Made by a program: the position numbers and the translations under genes. 64,000 bases of DNA from Polytrichum commune (taxonomy: Eukaryota > Streptophyta > Polytrichopsida > Polytrichales > Polytrichaceae): contig OX485806.1 of the NCBI GenBank assembly GCA_950295325.1, positions 53,811,169 through 53,875,168 of the forward strand, given 5' to 3'. Shown piece after piece: positions 10,982 to 21,800 of this stretch. Below the pieces are notes generated by a model, which did not search any database, had not been told where the DNA came from, and saw only the letters and a program-made list of their open reading frames with translations. Within the stretch, counting starts at the first letter, position 1. The number at the start of each line of letters is the position of its first letter.

Positions 10982-11249
10982 CCTAGAGATGATCTACAAG
11001 GCAATAACCGGATCTGATCCGGGTCTCCTCTCTCATGTCCTATCCGGAACTCCTATCCCTCATGCTCTCTCTCTCCTCCGCTAACGATCTCCGGATCATT
11101 CACACAAACATCAATAAAGGAAAGTCAAGGAGTGAGAAGCCAAGGCATTTATTTAGAGTAGGAGTAATCACAATACAACAATGGAGAAGGAACCCTTCCC
11201 CAACTCCTTATTCAGCCTTAAGTAGAGGCCCAAAATCCCTAAACTGAGG

Positions 11250-11272
11250 GCGGCGGCCCAAGCGGCCGCCGC
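11250..11272. repeat. GC-only hairpin, family 2
   Basis: GCGGCGGCC, loop CAAGC, GGCCGCCGC: a perfect 9-bp stem of pure G+C. It sits in a conserved block that, in the element sense, precedes CTCTACTTAAGGC (left copy 6161-6173), where a promoter or RNA 5' end could lie. The left copy keeps an imperfect form at about 6110-6135. Confidence 0.7.
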
Positions 11273-11424
11273 TAAGGAAAATCCTAACTACACTCGTTCT
11301 CCCGGATTTCCCGGATCAAGATCCGGATTTCCCGTTGACACACCCAAGGGAGAATTTTATTCCTCATTTACAAAAACTCCTAAGTTCTACCTTTCTACCT
11401 CACTAATCTAGATGCCTTTCTAAG

Positions 11425-13486
11425 CTAAGAAGAGCGGTGCTTCTTCTGAGCCGATCCTTCCTTCGAATGACTGCCGAGTCCGTTGACGGCGAATGAGCCT
11501 CCACCCGGCGATGCCTTCTGGAGCCGTGTGAGCATCCTCCTCATGTTTGGAGACGGGGCAATCTCGTCCTCCGAGTCCGCTACTCCCTCGGTCCGGGGTG
11601 TCCCGGTCCTTGGTGTTCCGGAGACTGTCCCTGGGGTTCCGGAAACTGTCCCTTTCCGGATGCTCCGGACCGGAGAAGGATCGCTTCCGGTGCCCTGTTC
11701 CGGATTCCGCCCGCCCGACATCGAGGCAGTCCGCGGATCCCTGTTGGAGGCCGCTCTTGAGGGTGGCGGAGGAAAGGGGCTAACCATTTGGCAGTCCGGA
11801 GGAGACGACGGGGAGGCGTGGGCCATAGGGGCCTTGCCCCTACTCGGAGTTGCCTCTCGATCCGACGTCTGATGCCGGATCGGTGTCCTAGCCATGTCCG
11901 GAGTTCGGGACCGATCCGAGTTCCGTGGAATAGGGGACTGGCCTCTTCCGGATCTGACCGACCCGGTACTCTTCCTCCTCACCTGGGGAGAACGGACCCC
12001 TCCCGGAACTAGCCGGCCGAGAGCCTCCTCCCTGCTGGCTGGGTCCTGCAGACGTTGGCGGGTTCTGAACTAGAGCGACCTTGCCAACTACCTCGTACAG
12101 GGTTCCGGTAGGGGACCCAGGCGGACCCGGATAGAGTACCCGCCGGGGTGTTCCGCTTGGCGGAACCACCCTCTGGATTTCCGCCAGGAGGTCCTTCATC
12201 GTCCGTGAGTACTTCACGAGGATGGGAAGGATCTGCGTGGCGGAAGCAGGCTCTCCGGACTCCATCATCCGGTCGTAGAGATGCGCCTTGTTGATTATCT
12301 CTGCCGGATGCCCCACCAGCTCCCGGATCCGGCTGAAGAGCACTGCCTGCTCTGCGTGGTACTTCCGGATCTCTTCGCTCTTCTGACTAGGCTCCTGAGT
12401 CATGGCCGCTACCTGCGCGGTGAGATGGGCGTTCTCCGTCTTGGCCTGCTCCAGCTCCTTCCTGTCCGCCCTCTTTGCCAACTCTCGAAGAATATTTCCG
12501 GGCCCGCAGTCGTCCAGAGCCTGGTTCGCCCCTCGGACGATGTGTTCCATCCGGTAGTACTGGTTCTGCAGGTCCTCCATCCCTTCCTGGACCCGTTTGA
12601 AGGGATTCTCCGGAAAGTCCCAAGCGGATAGATCCACATTCCGCCATGTGGTCTCCCGGCTGGGTCCGGGTTCCGGATGATGATGAGGAAGAGGAGGAGA
12701 GAGTGGCCTCGAGATGGTGGGCGGCGGGCTCCCGGGTGAGGAGGGAGGTGCTTCCAGAATGATTGGGTCGCTGGAAGTCTCCGTCTCGAGGTCTCCGGGT
12801 TCCGGGAGTAGCTTGTAGGTGACCTCGTCCGCCGCTATCGTTAGCAGGTCCTCCTCCTCCGCCAAGATGCAGTCGAAATGCTGGTAGAGGTGCAAAATGA
12901 AGGGGGAGAGAAAGGAGGGCTTCAGGCCAATGTGGGGGAGGGCCCGCCCGACTATCTCCTGGATGATCAAACCCCAGTTCACGGGCCGGACTCCGGACAT
13001 GGCACCAAACAGGGTGTTAGCCATGGTGAGGCTAATCCGCTTCGGCTTGTCCGAATTGAGGATGGGCAGGAGAAATTCGAGTACCCTCCTCTCCCTCAGG
13101 TTCCGGCAGTTCCCGGGATGGAAGCCGTCTTTTGGATCCGCGTCCCCTCTGAACTTTCCGGCGAACAGGCCGTCACGGCGGCCTGCCCACCCCTCTGCAA
13201 TCCCCCTAGGAAACCCGTAGACCCTGTTCCAAGTATCCGGAGTCCAATTTTCTGGATCCCTCCTCTTTGTTCCTAGCCACTGATTTCCTCTCTCGAATTT
13301 GAACTCACGTAGGTTGTCTTCCGCCCTGAGGTTCCAGGGTTTGGAGAGCAATCCCGCGCAGCCCATAACCCGGAGATCTTCCGCGAGCTCTTGCAGCTCC
13401 CTATCCTCCCTCGGAATTGCAAGGGTGAGGGCTTTGAGCGGAATCGGAATGGGTTCCCGCTGATCCTCTTCCCGTGCTTCCGGCAT
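11425..13486 (-). pseudogene. Family-2 ORF, right copy (unknown protein, one frameshift)
   Basis: The ATG at 13484-13486 (MPEAREEDQREPIPIPLKAL) opens 532 codons to 11888. A frameshift near 11985, relative to the left copy, moves the frame to one running to 11425. The two frames together span about 690 codons. Residues ~85-240 form the conserved globular part (TWNRVYGFPRG, DGFHPGNCRNLRERRVLEF, ISLTMANTLFGAM, LSPFILHLYQHFDC), followed by Pro-rich residues ~245-300. A likely coiled coil follows (~330-420), then an SR-rich tail with SDREATPSRGKAP and EGSAQKKHRSS. No zinc knuckle, protease or catalytic motif is seen. The product resembles a structural or DNA/RNA-binding protein more than an enzyme, but I do not recognise the family. 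Confidence 0.65.
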
Positions 13487-14114
13487 TTTCCTCTCCTTTC
13501 TAACTTTCCGGCTTGAAAACTCTTTCCCTCTTCCGGATCCCTTTCTTCCGTCTAACTACTACAGAATCCCGGCAAGCCAACTGCCGGTGACTGAAAAAAA
13601 TGCGGGGCCCCAGCAATCCAACTGCTGGCGGCTCGAAAGGAGTACAGTCTCACCACTCGTTCTCTCAACAAATTTGTCTTTTGTGAATCAGAAAAAAAAA
13701 GTGGGGAGGAGAAGGGAGAGACCCTCAAATACCTTTCCCCTTCTTCCTTCCCCTGTTACCGTTGGGGTTAACGGAAGACGGTTGCAATCGTTTTCCGACG
13801 GTTTGCCCTTAACCGTCATAAACCCGTTGTAACCGCTACTTCCGGTCCGTTGGGTAATCTTGGCGCGTCCGTTACTTGGTCCGGACCAGCAGTTCGGACC
13901 ATGATTAAACGGTCCGCCAATCCATTTTGACGGACCGGTCATAATACTCATTTTAATTCGTTTTATCGCACTAGGCGGATTAAGAATGCCCTATTTCCTA
14001 GTACAATTAATTTAGCCTAAGGGACCCTATTATCCTCATACAAGCAGGGTAAACTACGGAAATTGAATCCGTATTTCCGTATTTCCGTCTTTCCGTCGAA
14101 TTTGGACTCCCACA

Positions 14115-15045
14115 CCGTTGATACTCCAACTATTCTTGAGCGCTTTGTTCTCACCCTCACACTAATACTTTGAGTTCTTTCTCAAAATACCTACTCTCCT
14201 CTCGTTTATCAATCACTTAAATCACAAGTACCAATTGACAACTCGTAGTTCAATTTGAGAAAAAGAAAAAAAAATGTCACATACACATTTGTGGAAAAGA
14301 TAATGTATTGCAAAAGAGCTCCGAGAGGAGAGATACAAAAGTAACTCAAGTGTTGCTGACACTCAAATTTGTAATAACTTCGTTGTGTAGAAAATGAGGT
14401 GTGATCTCCTAAAATTGCTTCCCTTATATAGTCTTTTCTATCTATTTCAAAATCTATATTAAGAATGATTGTAAACTCCACTTTCTTGGATAACTAACTA
14501 TCTCCGACATATGTAGATGATATTTAACCCAAACGGTTATAACCGTTTCACCACTCTAATGTTTGTAGTACTAAGATTTTACTATATCTTTGTCGTATTA
14601 TAATTTCTCTTTGAGAATTCAATCAATTCTTTGTGATTTGATTGATTCAATTCCGATGATTGGTATTTAGAACATACTCGTAGAATGTACTCTAGTCCTA
14701 TATTCTCCTTAATGTTTTTGTAGCTTAAGAATCTAAAATTCTTATCATAATCATGCTTCCTCAAAATCCTACATTCAATCTATATAATAACTTCATAATG
14801 CCTCTTCGTATATTAATCAAAATCATTATTGATCAAAATCCTACATTCTTGCCTATATGTTCATAATGCATCCTTGTATATTAATCAAATGTCTCCAAAA
14901 TCCTATATTCATAATGTCTCCTTTATTCTATCCAAAATCCTAATCCTCCTCCATTACTCCCTGGCGGTCCTAAAGCCGTGGGTGAAAAAAACCCCTTAGC
15001 CGCGTGTAAGTCACCTAATCCCGCGCGTAAGCCTAATCCCGTCTC
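14115..15045. other. AT-rich stretch without recognised genes
   Basis: Short frames only, with no motif on either strand. The phrase AAAATCCTA(C/T)ATTC recurs between about 14765 and 14940, suggesting a decayed short repeat. Confidence 0.5.
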
Positions 15046-15092
15046 CAAGCCCTAAGCCCTAAGCCCTAAGCTCGTGGCCTAAACCCTAACCC
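15046..15092. repeat. Degenerate telomere-like (CCCTAAG/CCCTAAC)n
   Basis: Three consecutive CCCTAAG units, then CCTAAACCCTAACCCC with an interruption. This is close to the plant telomere repeat CCCTAAA but short and impure, so it is interstitial. Confidence 0.65.
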
Positions 15093-15174
15093 CGTGGCCG
15101 AATACGAGTCGGGGACGTCGCACCATTCTCTGCAATATTCACCGAATGCTCACAGACCGCTTTCCTTCTTGCTC

Positions 15175-15360
15175 AGTTCCACTACTAACATGCTTGCTCA
15201 ATTGTGTTTGCTTCAATCGTTAACCTGTTTGCTTAGCCCTTTTTGCATCGTTCCATTATGTTGGCTTAATTGCTAGCCTGTTTGCTTAGTCCTTTTTGCA
15301 CAGTTCCATTGTGTTTGCTTCAGATGCTAGCCTGCTTGCTCAATCCTTTCTCCTTACCCG
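15175..15360. repeat. Minisatellite, 53-54-bp unit
   Basis: Units begin at 15228, 15281 and 15335 (TTTGCTTAGCCC / TTTGCTTAGTCC / CTTGCTCAATCC), with a partial unit before. Each carries GTTCCATT and GCTAGCCTG or GTTAACCTG. Reading through gives Leu/Cys-rich peptides that are probably meaningless. Confidence 0.75.
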
Positions 15361-15411
15361 AACTTCTTTGCACAAATTGCTCTCTGAATTGCTTTCTAAT
15401 GTGTATCTTAA

Positions 15412-15743
15412 CAAACTTAGTGGAAGCGTTGAGGTCTCGCCTAGATGTGTCATGTTAGGCTAGTGGAGCCTAACGAGGGAGGCCCCAAACGAGGGGCAAC
15501 CCAAGTGAGTCCCAAAGTAGGTGGGCCTAGTGTAGGTTAGGTCCTTGGAGGGGAGATCCAAGGTCGCTAATAGACCATCTAGGAACGACACCTTTGGGAC
15601 TATGCCAAATTTGAAGATGCATTGTGGGGGTCGCGCCCTAAGGTAAACACAATGCCACACCATAGAGCATGGCAACTTGAGAATTGGTGTGCCGACTACG
15701 AGTATAGTCAATGAGGGCATCGACTCCGTTTGGTGGGGGTGAG
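15412..15743 (+). mobile_element. Family-1 internal 3' end
   Basis: Matches 37594-37923 of the complete element up to the LTR, including the polypurine tract GGTGGGGGTGAG (15732-15743). It is truncated on the left at about 15412, so only the 3' tail of this element remains. Confidence 0.85.
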
Positions 15744-16717
15744 TGTCGCGCACCTCTCCATCAGCAGTGCCCGAAACACCATGGGCACAAGGGGCACCCC
15801 GGAGTGACACCCGGGACTTGTGGCGCCGTTGGTGAGAGGGCCCAAGTGATCCTAGTGTGGGTGAGGGCCCCAGGCATGGGGAACGCCTCCCCCCCACGGA
15901 GACTAGGAGGCACAAGGGTGAGGACATGAGCTATGCGTAGCTCATGGCGTGGTGATTCTAGAATGCTCAAGATTACCTCAATGAGAAGTGTGAGGTAGCA
16001 GTTATGGCCATTTGAGTGGGGCGCTGTCCCGGGACAGCGCCCTGGTACAACAGTGCCTGGGAGTGATTCCCGGGACTGTCAAGGTTCAAACAGGCATAAC
16101 TTCCTCAATACTTGCCTGAATGGGGCAAGTGAGGAGTCCATCGGCATGTACGTGAAGCGTAGATGAAGATGGATTGGTTTCTTGTTAGCATCACACATCA
16201 AAGAAGGAAGTTATGATGGTCTGAAGCTGCTAGGGGCTTCTAGGCCCAGCAACTAAGGGAAAATCTCTACTTGGCCCCAACTCTTGGTAGAGAGACAAGA
16301 GGTCGCTTGACGGTGGGCTAGGGGTCCCGCGTAGAGTCCTAGAGGCTTATATGGGTGAGGTGGTGTGGCCTCACCCACCCGAGGCCGAACGGCACGGCCT
16401 CCATGGGCGTTGGCCCAATGTGAGGCCATAGTTGCCTAGTATGTTTCGGGTTGTTGTAGTGTTGCTCCGGCAATGCGATGATCAACATAGGATTGGACTT
16501 CTATGGATGGAAGTCCACATTTGGGAATTGGTTACCGATTAAGGGGTGAATCCTGAAATTAAAGTAGGAGGGTCGATTCCCCTCCTATGAACTATATGGT
16601 CCGGGGTAGGAGGAGCTAACCATTTGCATGGCGGAATGGGAATGGTTAGTGCTCGTAACCTTTGCTAGAATTGAAAATTGGCAAGATTGTCAAGGGGGGC
16701 TAGCAAGGGTTGCGACA
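15744..16717 (+). mobile_element. Family-1 3' LTR (forward)
   Basis: 974 bp, TGTCGCGCACC...GGTTGCGACA. It follows the polypurine tract, so it is a 3' LTR. It contains the perfect 24-bp palindrome at 16019-16042 (arms GGGCGCTGTCCC). It was apparently inserted just before the ATGGCT-like start of another, reverse-oriented family-1 element. Confidence 0.92.
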
Positions 16718-16754
16718 GTCTCCCTCAAAATGCTAGCTCAAATATTGGAACCCT

Positions 16755-16766
16755 ACTTTGTAACCA
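16755..16766 (-). other. Degenerate primer-binding site (reverse)
   Basis: On the minus strand it reads TGGTTACAAAGT, the iMet primer site with point changes, two bases from the LTR that starts at 16769. The 51 bp at 16718-16768 are all that is left of the internal region between the two opposed LTRs. Confidence 0.75.
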
Positions 16767-16768
16767 AG

Positions 16769-17626
16769 TGTCGCAACCCTTGCTAGCCCCCTTAACTATC
16801 TTGCCAATTTTTGTTTCTAGCAAAGGTTTCGAACGCTAACCCTTGGCATTCCACAATGCTAATGGTTAGCTCCTCCTACCCCGAACCTTATAGTTCATAG
16901 GAGGGGAACCAACCCTCCTACTTTACTTTCGGGACTCACCCTTTAATCGGTAACCCATTCCTTCAATGTGGACTTCCATCCATAGAAGTCCAATCCCATG
17001 TTGATTATCGCGTTGCCGGAGCAGCACTACAACAACCCGAAGCATACTAGGCAACTATGGCCTCAAACTTGGGCCAATGCCCATGGAGGCTGTGCCGTTC
17101 GGCCTCAGGTGGGAGAGGCCACACCACCTCACCCATATAAGCCTCTAGGAATCTACGCGGGGCCCCTATCCCACCGTCAACCAACCTCTTGTCTCTCCAC
17201 CAAGAGTTGGGGCCAAGTAGACATTTTCCCTTAGCCGCTTGGCCTAGAAGCCCCCAGCAACTTCAGACCATCATAACTTCCTTGTATGATGTCTGGTGCA
17301 AACACGCAACCACTCCATCTTCATCTACGCTTCATGTAGATGCCGATGCAATCCTCACCTGCCCCATTCAGGCAAGTATTCACAAAGTTATGCCTGCTTG
17401 AACCTTGGCAGTCCCGGGAATCACTCCCAGGCACTGCTGTACCAGGGCGCTGACCCGGGACAACGCCCCACTCAAATAGCCATAACTCTTAGCTCACACC
17501 TCCGATTGAGGTGATCTTGAGCATTTTAGAATCATCACGCCATGGGCTACGCATAGCTGATGGCCTTACCCTTGTGCGTCCTAGTCTTCGTGGGTGGGAG
17601 GCGTTCCCAACGCCCGGGGCCCTCAA
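16769..17626 (-). mobile_element. Family-1 5' LTR (reverse), truncated
   Basis: Reverse copy starting TGTCGCAACCC. Similarity is lost at 17626 inside GGGCCCTCA(CCC), about 115 bp before the expected end. With 15744-16717 it makes a large inverted repeat with a 51-bp spacer. Confidence 0.9.
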
Positions 17627-20199
17627 CCGGTGTCTATGTTCTTGACAAACCTATATATTACATAAGTTTTTCTAATGTTTGTACTCCACATTTAGACAAA
17701 TTTTCCTTTCATAATATGATGCATTCAATGGTCCAATTTATCGTTTTTCTTTGGACCCAATATGTAGTAAGTATTGAGTCCATACTTAGTATTGAATGCT
17801 TTTAAATTCCCTTCAAAATCTCCGACATACATCGGTACCATCATTTGTCTGAAATGTAAATCATAAAAAATATACTTTGTAATTGCAATAATACCTAACT
17901 TTATTAGTCAACCCTGGCATACATTTCCACAAAGTATCTTTGTCTTTGTTCCACAATTAAGTAAAGATGATGGCTTGTAATTGTTTGGATAAGTCTTTGA
18001 TTCTCCTCTCAAGTTCTGATTGGTATGTGAAGCTAGTCCAGAAAATATTTTCACACTTGATCAATATACATTTGGCTCATACATATCATTAAGTCAAGAA
18101 ATTTGTTGGTTCTAATTCATTCTCCCACTTTGTTGGATTCTTTGATGTAATTGGGATATTCCCATGGCCAACTTAGTATTTTATTTTCTTGATTAGTTGA
18201 TTTGATTTTGTCTATTTGTTTGTTGTTAATGTTCCACTTTTATTTGTTACTCATTGAAGGTTTTTTTTGCCGTTTTCTACAATATATAAAGTCGGGACTC
18301 TCCTATATCCACTTGGTAAAATCCCCCTTAAATTTCAATCCCATCAATTATTCCAAAGTATCTTGTATCTCTCGGTTGTCTTCCATATGTATCCCTTTAC
18401 TTGTATTTTTTACTATTAAAGTGCATTATTTCCTAATGTACAAAATCTCCATTTGGTAGATATGTTGTTGCAGTTATGCAATTTTTTGGCATGATTTCTC
18501 AACATGCTTGGTTTTTGCGTTCGCTAAGAACCTTTGTTTTTGTTCTTTTCACTTAGATTACTAGGGCATACTAATGGCAATAAATCCCCAGCATGGTTGC
18601 CAAAATGATGAACATTGTGGGTAGATCTCTTACAAAATAATTAGGTTAACTCACAATGTAATATCATGTAAATTGATAATCGCTTGAGAGATACCGTGTC
18701 TCATTAATGTGCTCAGTCAAAAATCATTGTTTCAAATGTTAATTTCTCTTTCTCCTTATGATTTGAAGATCTTGGAGTTTAAAAGATCTCAATCTTAATT
18801 ATATCCACTCTCAATGTAAGGCTCATTAATCGTAAGACAATTAAGATGGAGGTAGCTTTTAAAGGTGTATTAATATCTTAAAGTTCCATCCATAATTTTC
18901 AAAACCAAATTATGTCAATTAATATCGTTCATTTCTAATGACAAGAGAACTCTCCAAAAGCTTTAATTAACTTCCTTGCAGGTCAAATTTATAATAATCT
19001 CTTAATATCTATGATATATAAATACTTCAACATCCAATCATTCATACATATACTTGTGTCAATTATATATATATAAGGTACGTTATATAACATAATATCA
19101 AGTCACTTCCTTGATTAATTAAAAGATTGATGATAATTGAATGTCAATGTTTTAAATACGAATGCATGATCTTGTGTTTTCTCCTCTTTAAACTCACGTA
19201 TTATTACTATAATTCTTAGTGTTTCAAAAATACATATGACATGTTAACCCACATTGAAATAATTGTTAATAAAATATTTATCGTACTTAATTGTATATTG
19301 TCATAAACCATCTCATTAATAATTTACTTTTGTTGTTTGTATACAAAATACAAACTATACTTATTTTTAATAAAAGAAATAGAATTAGATATTCTTTTTT
19401 AGGAATTCAATCTTGAGTGTTTATTAATTAGAATACTAATAATTTTGATATAAATTCTTTCAGGTAATTGATGAAAATTAATGCTTGATTTGAAGTAATT
19501 TTATTTTTGAAAGTTCTATTAATTTTCAAAAAAATTGAACGCTTTAATTTCATTTCTATATGATTTTTCTAGGTTTTTGTTAAAAATTGGCTATTTTTCC
19601 TTCAAATGTCAATTCATTTAGCTCTCATGATATCCAACAACTTACAAAGGATTGAAAGAAAATAGTTATTACTTCTTGAGTGTGAACCCCCACAATGGTC
19701 GACCACTGCGCGGGTTTATTTTTAGTTAGGATTCTAGCATTAAAAGTTATAATTAATAGATAATTAGGGAAAAATTAGTTCATTCAACATTTAGCCCCAA
19801 TCAAAGGAAGGTGAATTATCAAGGACTTCGGGCCTTCACCCATGAAGGGGAAAAAACTAGTTAACGTAGGGTTAATCAAAAGAAAAATTAATTAGTGATA
19901 AAAACAAGCTTAGAGGTTAAGTTAGGAGAGCCTAATTGAGCAAGGATTAGTTTATTAGTTAGTGTGGGCTACGCAAAACAAATGGAGGTGTTCGGCATAA
20001 GAAACCAAAATTGGCATGAAGATCTTTTGAAGAAAAAAACACAATACAAGGGACTACTTGCCCCCTTGTCAACTATAGCGCAAAAGATTAAAAAAAAATT
20101 GAAGGATTCTTGTCAAAGCCACCTCCACAACCAAGAAAACCCTGGAGGCCAAATTTTACGGGATAAGTTCAAAAATGGATTCGGTGGCGGAAAGGTCCA
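17627..20199. other. AT-rich stretch, nothing firm
   Basis: High A+T, short frames, no recognised domain on either strand. From about 19681 (TGTGAACCCCCACAATGG) the sequence may already be the upstream part of family-3 copy A, but the match to other copies is weak there. A short (AT)n run lies near 19064. Confidence 0.4.
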
Positions 20200-21800
20200 A
20201 TCCTTTTGAGAGAGAATTTAAATACCTCCTCCCCCCACATTGCAAAGACTCTCTTCCCAGATATTTAGACAAAACCCTATTTCCGTGTAATTAAGCAAAA
20301 CAAATTCTCTATTTTTTCACTTCCTTGTAGTAAAGCTTAAGGAAGCCTTCTCCCGACATTTTCTTAGTTATAATGTATGTTTGTTAACATACAATTTTTT
20401 TTCTTTAATAATAGGTTGAAATTTATGTTTTAAATGTTAAAATATTGTAGACCTTAGCAATTGATGATAATAATGCTTAATATGCTATCTTATATCAAAT
20501 GTTTATAATTTTCCTCTTGTGAAGTTTTTTTGTAGCTATCCATAGCCGTTTTTTGTTTGTAAATTGGTTGAAGGAGCAAGTACTTATGAATTTTCAAAGT
20601 TGGAGTACAAAATATAATGTTCATTCGGGCAGCGGTTGTTGGATCAGACTTGATGGCCTGAGAAGAACTTCAATCCATAATATTATATTCTACCAAATAA
20701 TCTCTTTATCTTATTTTCTAGGGCCTTTCTGAACGTATGATTTGATCAAATATTGAATTAGATATAAATTTTCAAAGACTGGATACATAGTTTGGGCATT
20801 TCTAGTTGATTGTTTGCGTAAGAGTGAGGTTGGATCCATCTTGGCTTACCTTCATGAGCTCAAATTTTTCTTTGATAGATTTTTTTTTAGTTTCCAATGG
20901 TATATGATAAGCCTTAATCTGAGAAATAATGAAGTCTTAAAATTGGAGGTTAGATAGGTGGAGGTGAAAAAAATGATTGAATGGATATTATGCTTCCAAG
21001 TCTCGTAACTTTTGTAATTATTATCCAATTGGAGTGTTTTTGATACTTAGTAGCTATGATTATTAGAAATTTCTTGTGTGTGGTGAAGTCGGATTAATTA
21101 CCAACACGGCCTCTATGCACATTGTTGGTAGAAAAATGAGGTTAATGATCCACGAATCTACTATTGTGTTGTTGGCCCCATAAATTGGAAATTATGGCCC
21201 CAATTCATGAAAATTATGCAACATGTTGAATCTACAAGTCGTCCATCATCATGATCCCAATAAATTATATTTATCGGCCCATCCAATGTAACATCCAATG
21301 TAACATCCAATGATGCCTAATGCACGAATGTAGTAAAATAGGATGTGTGAACAAAATTAATTAAGTAAGAAAAAAATTTGTATAAAGGGTCGGATTTAGG
21401 CAAAGTTCCCCCTGCTTAGGAAATATAAACACAACCAAATTAAGAAATAGGAATGCATTGAATGGTCAATCAAATCGTCGCTCTTCCGTCCACTAAGTTA
21501 GGGATGGTATGAGTCACACCCGGTTGGTGTGTACCAAAACCATCTCAATTCATAAATTAGGATTGCCTTGGTTTCAATAGATCGTAGGTCTAGGTTCGTA
21601 GGTCTAGGTTCAAACCAGATATGAAAATGATTAGTGGGTTTGAGAGCAATAATTTTAAAAACCAATGCCCAACCTCTGGATGTACTGCAACGCAAATTCA
21701 ATCCTTCTAAAATCTAAACACTCACCTTATACACCTACCATCCGGGTTTGGCTTGGGCATCTGCGAGTGTAGGCCACCCTCACCAAATGACATGTGTGGC
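20200..21800 (+). repeat. Family-3 repeat, copy A
   Basis: Matches copy C (58470-55540, reverse) over about 1.5 kb, for example GTGTGTACCAAAACCATCTC near 21530 and GAACCTAGACCTACGA on the other strand. It shares shorter blocks with B and D (GTGTGGTGAAG(C/T)CGG near 21080; CATCCGGGTTTGGCTTGG at 21740). TTTAAATACCTCC at 20217 resembles a plant TATA region. The arrangement suggests an LTR-like unit, but termini are not fixed. Confidence 0.6.

Larger units (their letters stand above)
10056..14114 (-). mobile_element. Family-2 element, right copy (candidate giant solo LTR)
   Basis: 4,059 bp, beginning TGTGGGAACACGCG and ending TTGGACTCCCACA on the + strand, with sense on the minus strand. The left end is supported by two independent junctions (here and 7250); the right end rests only on the matching CTCCCACA. 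It has no primer site, no polypurine tract and no pol. Flanking 5-mers differ (TAGGA / CCGTT), so there is no visible target duplication. It contains the long ORF, the 285-bp duplication, a perfect GC-rich hairpin and about 35 TCCGGA hexamers. Alternatives are a DNA transposon with short inverted ends or an internal fragment. Confidence 0.55.

Noticed and set aside
10056-14114. Family 2 as a cut-and-paste DNA transposon with TGTGGGA inverted ends
   Set aside because: Only about seven terminal bases match, no target duplication or transposase motif is seen, and a gypsy RT adjoins the other copy. Kept only as an alternative.
17627-18130. Minus-strand coding similarity (GDFEGNLKAFNTKYGLNTYY)
   Set aside because: Looked copia-like at first, but no diagnostic block could be aligned by eye.
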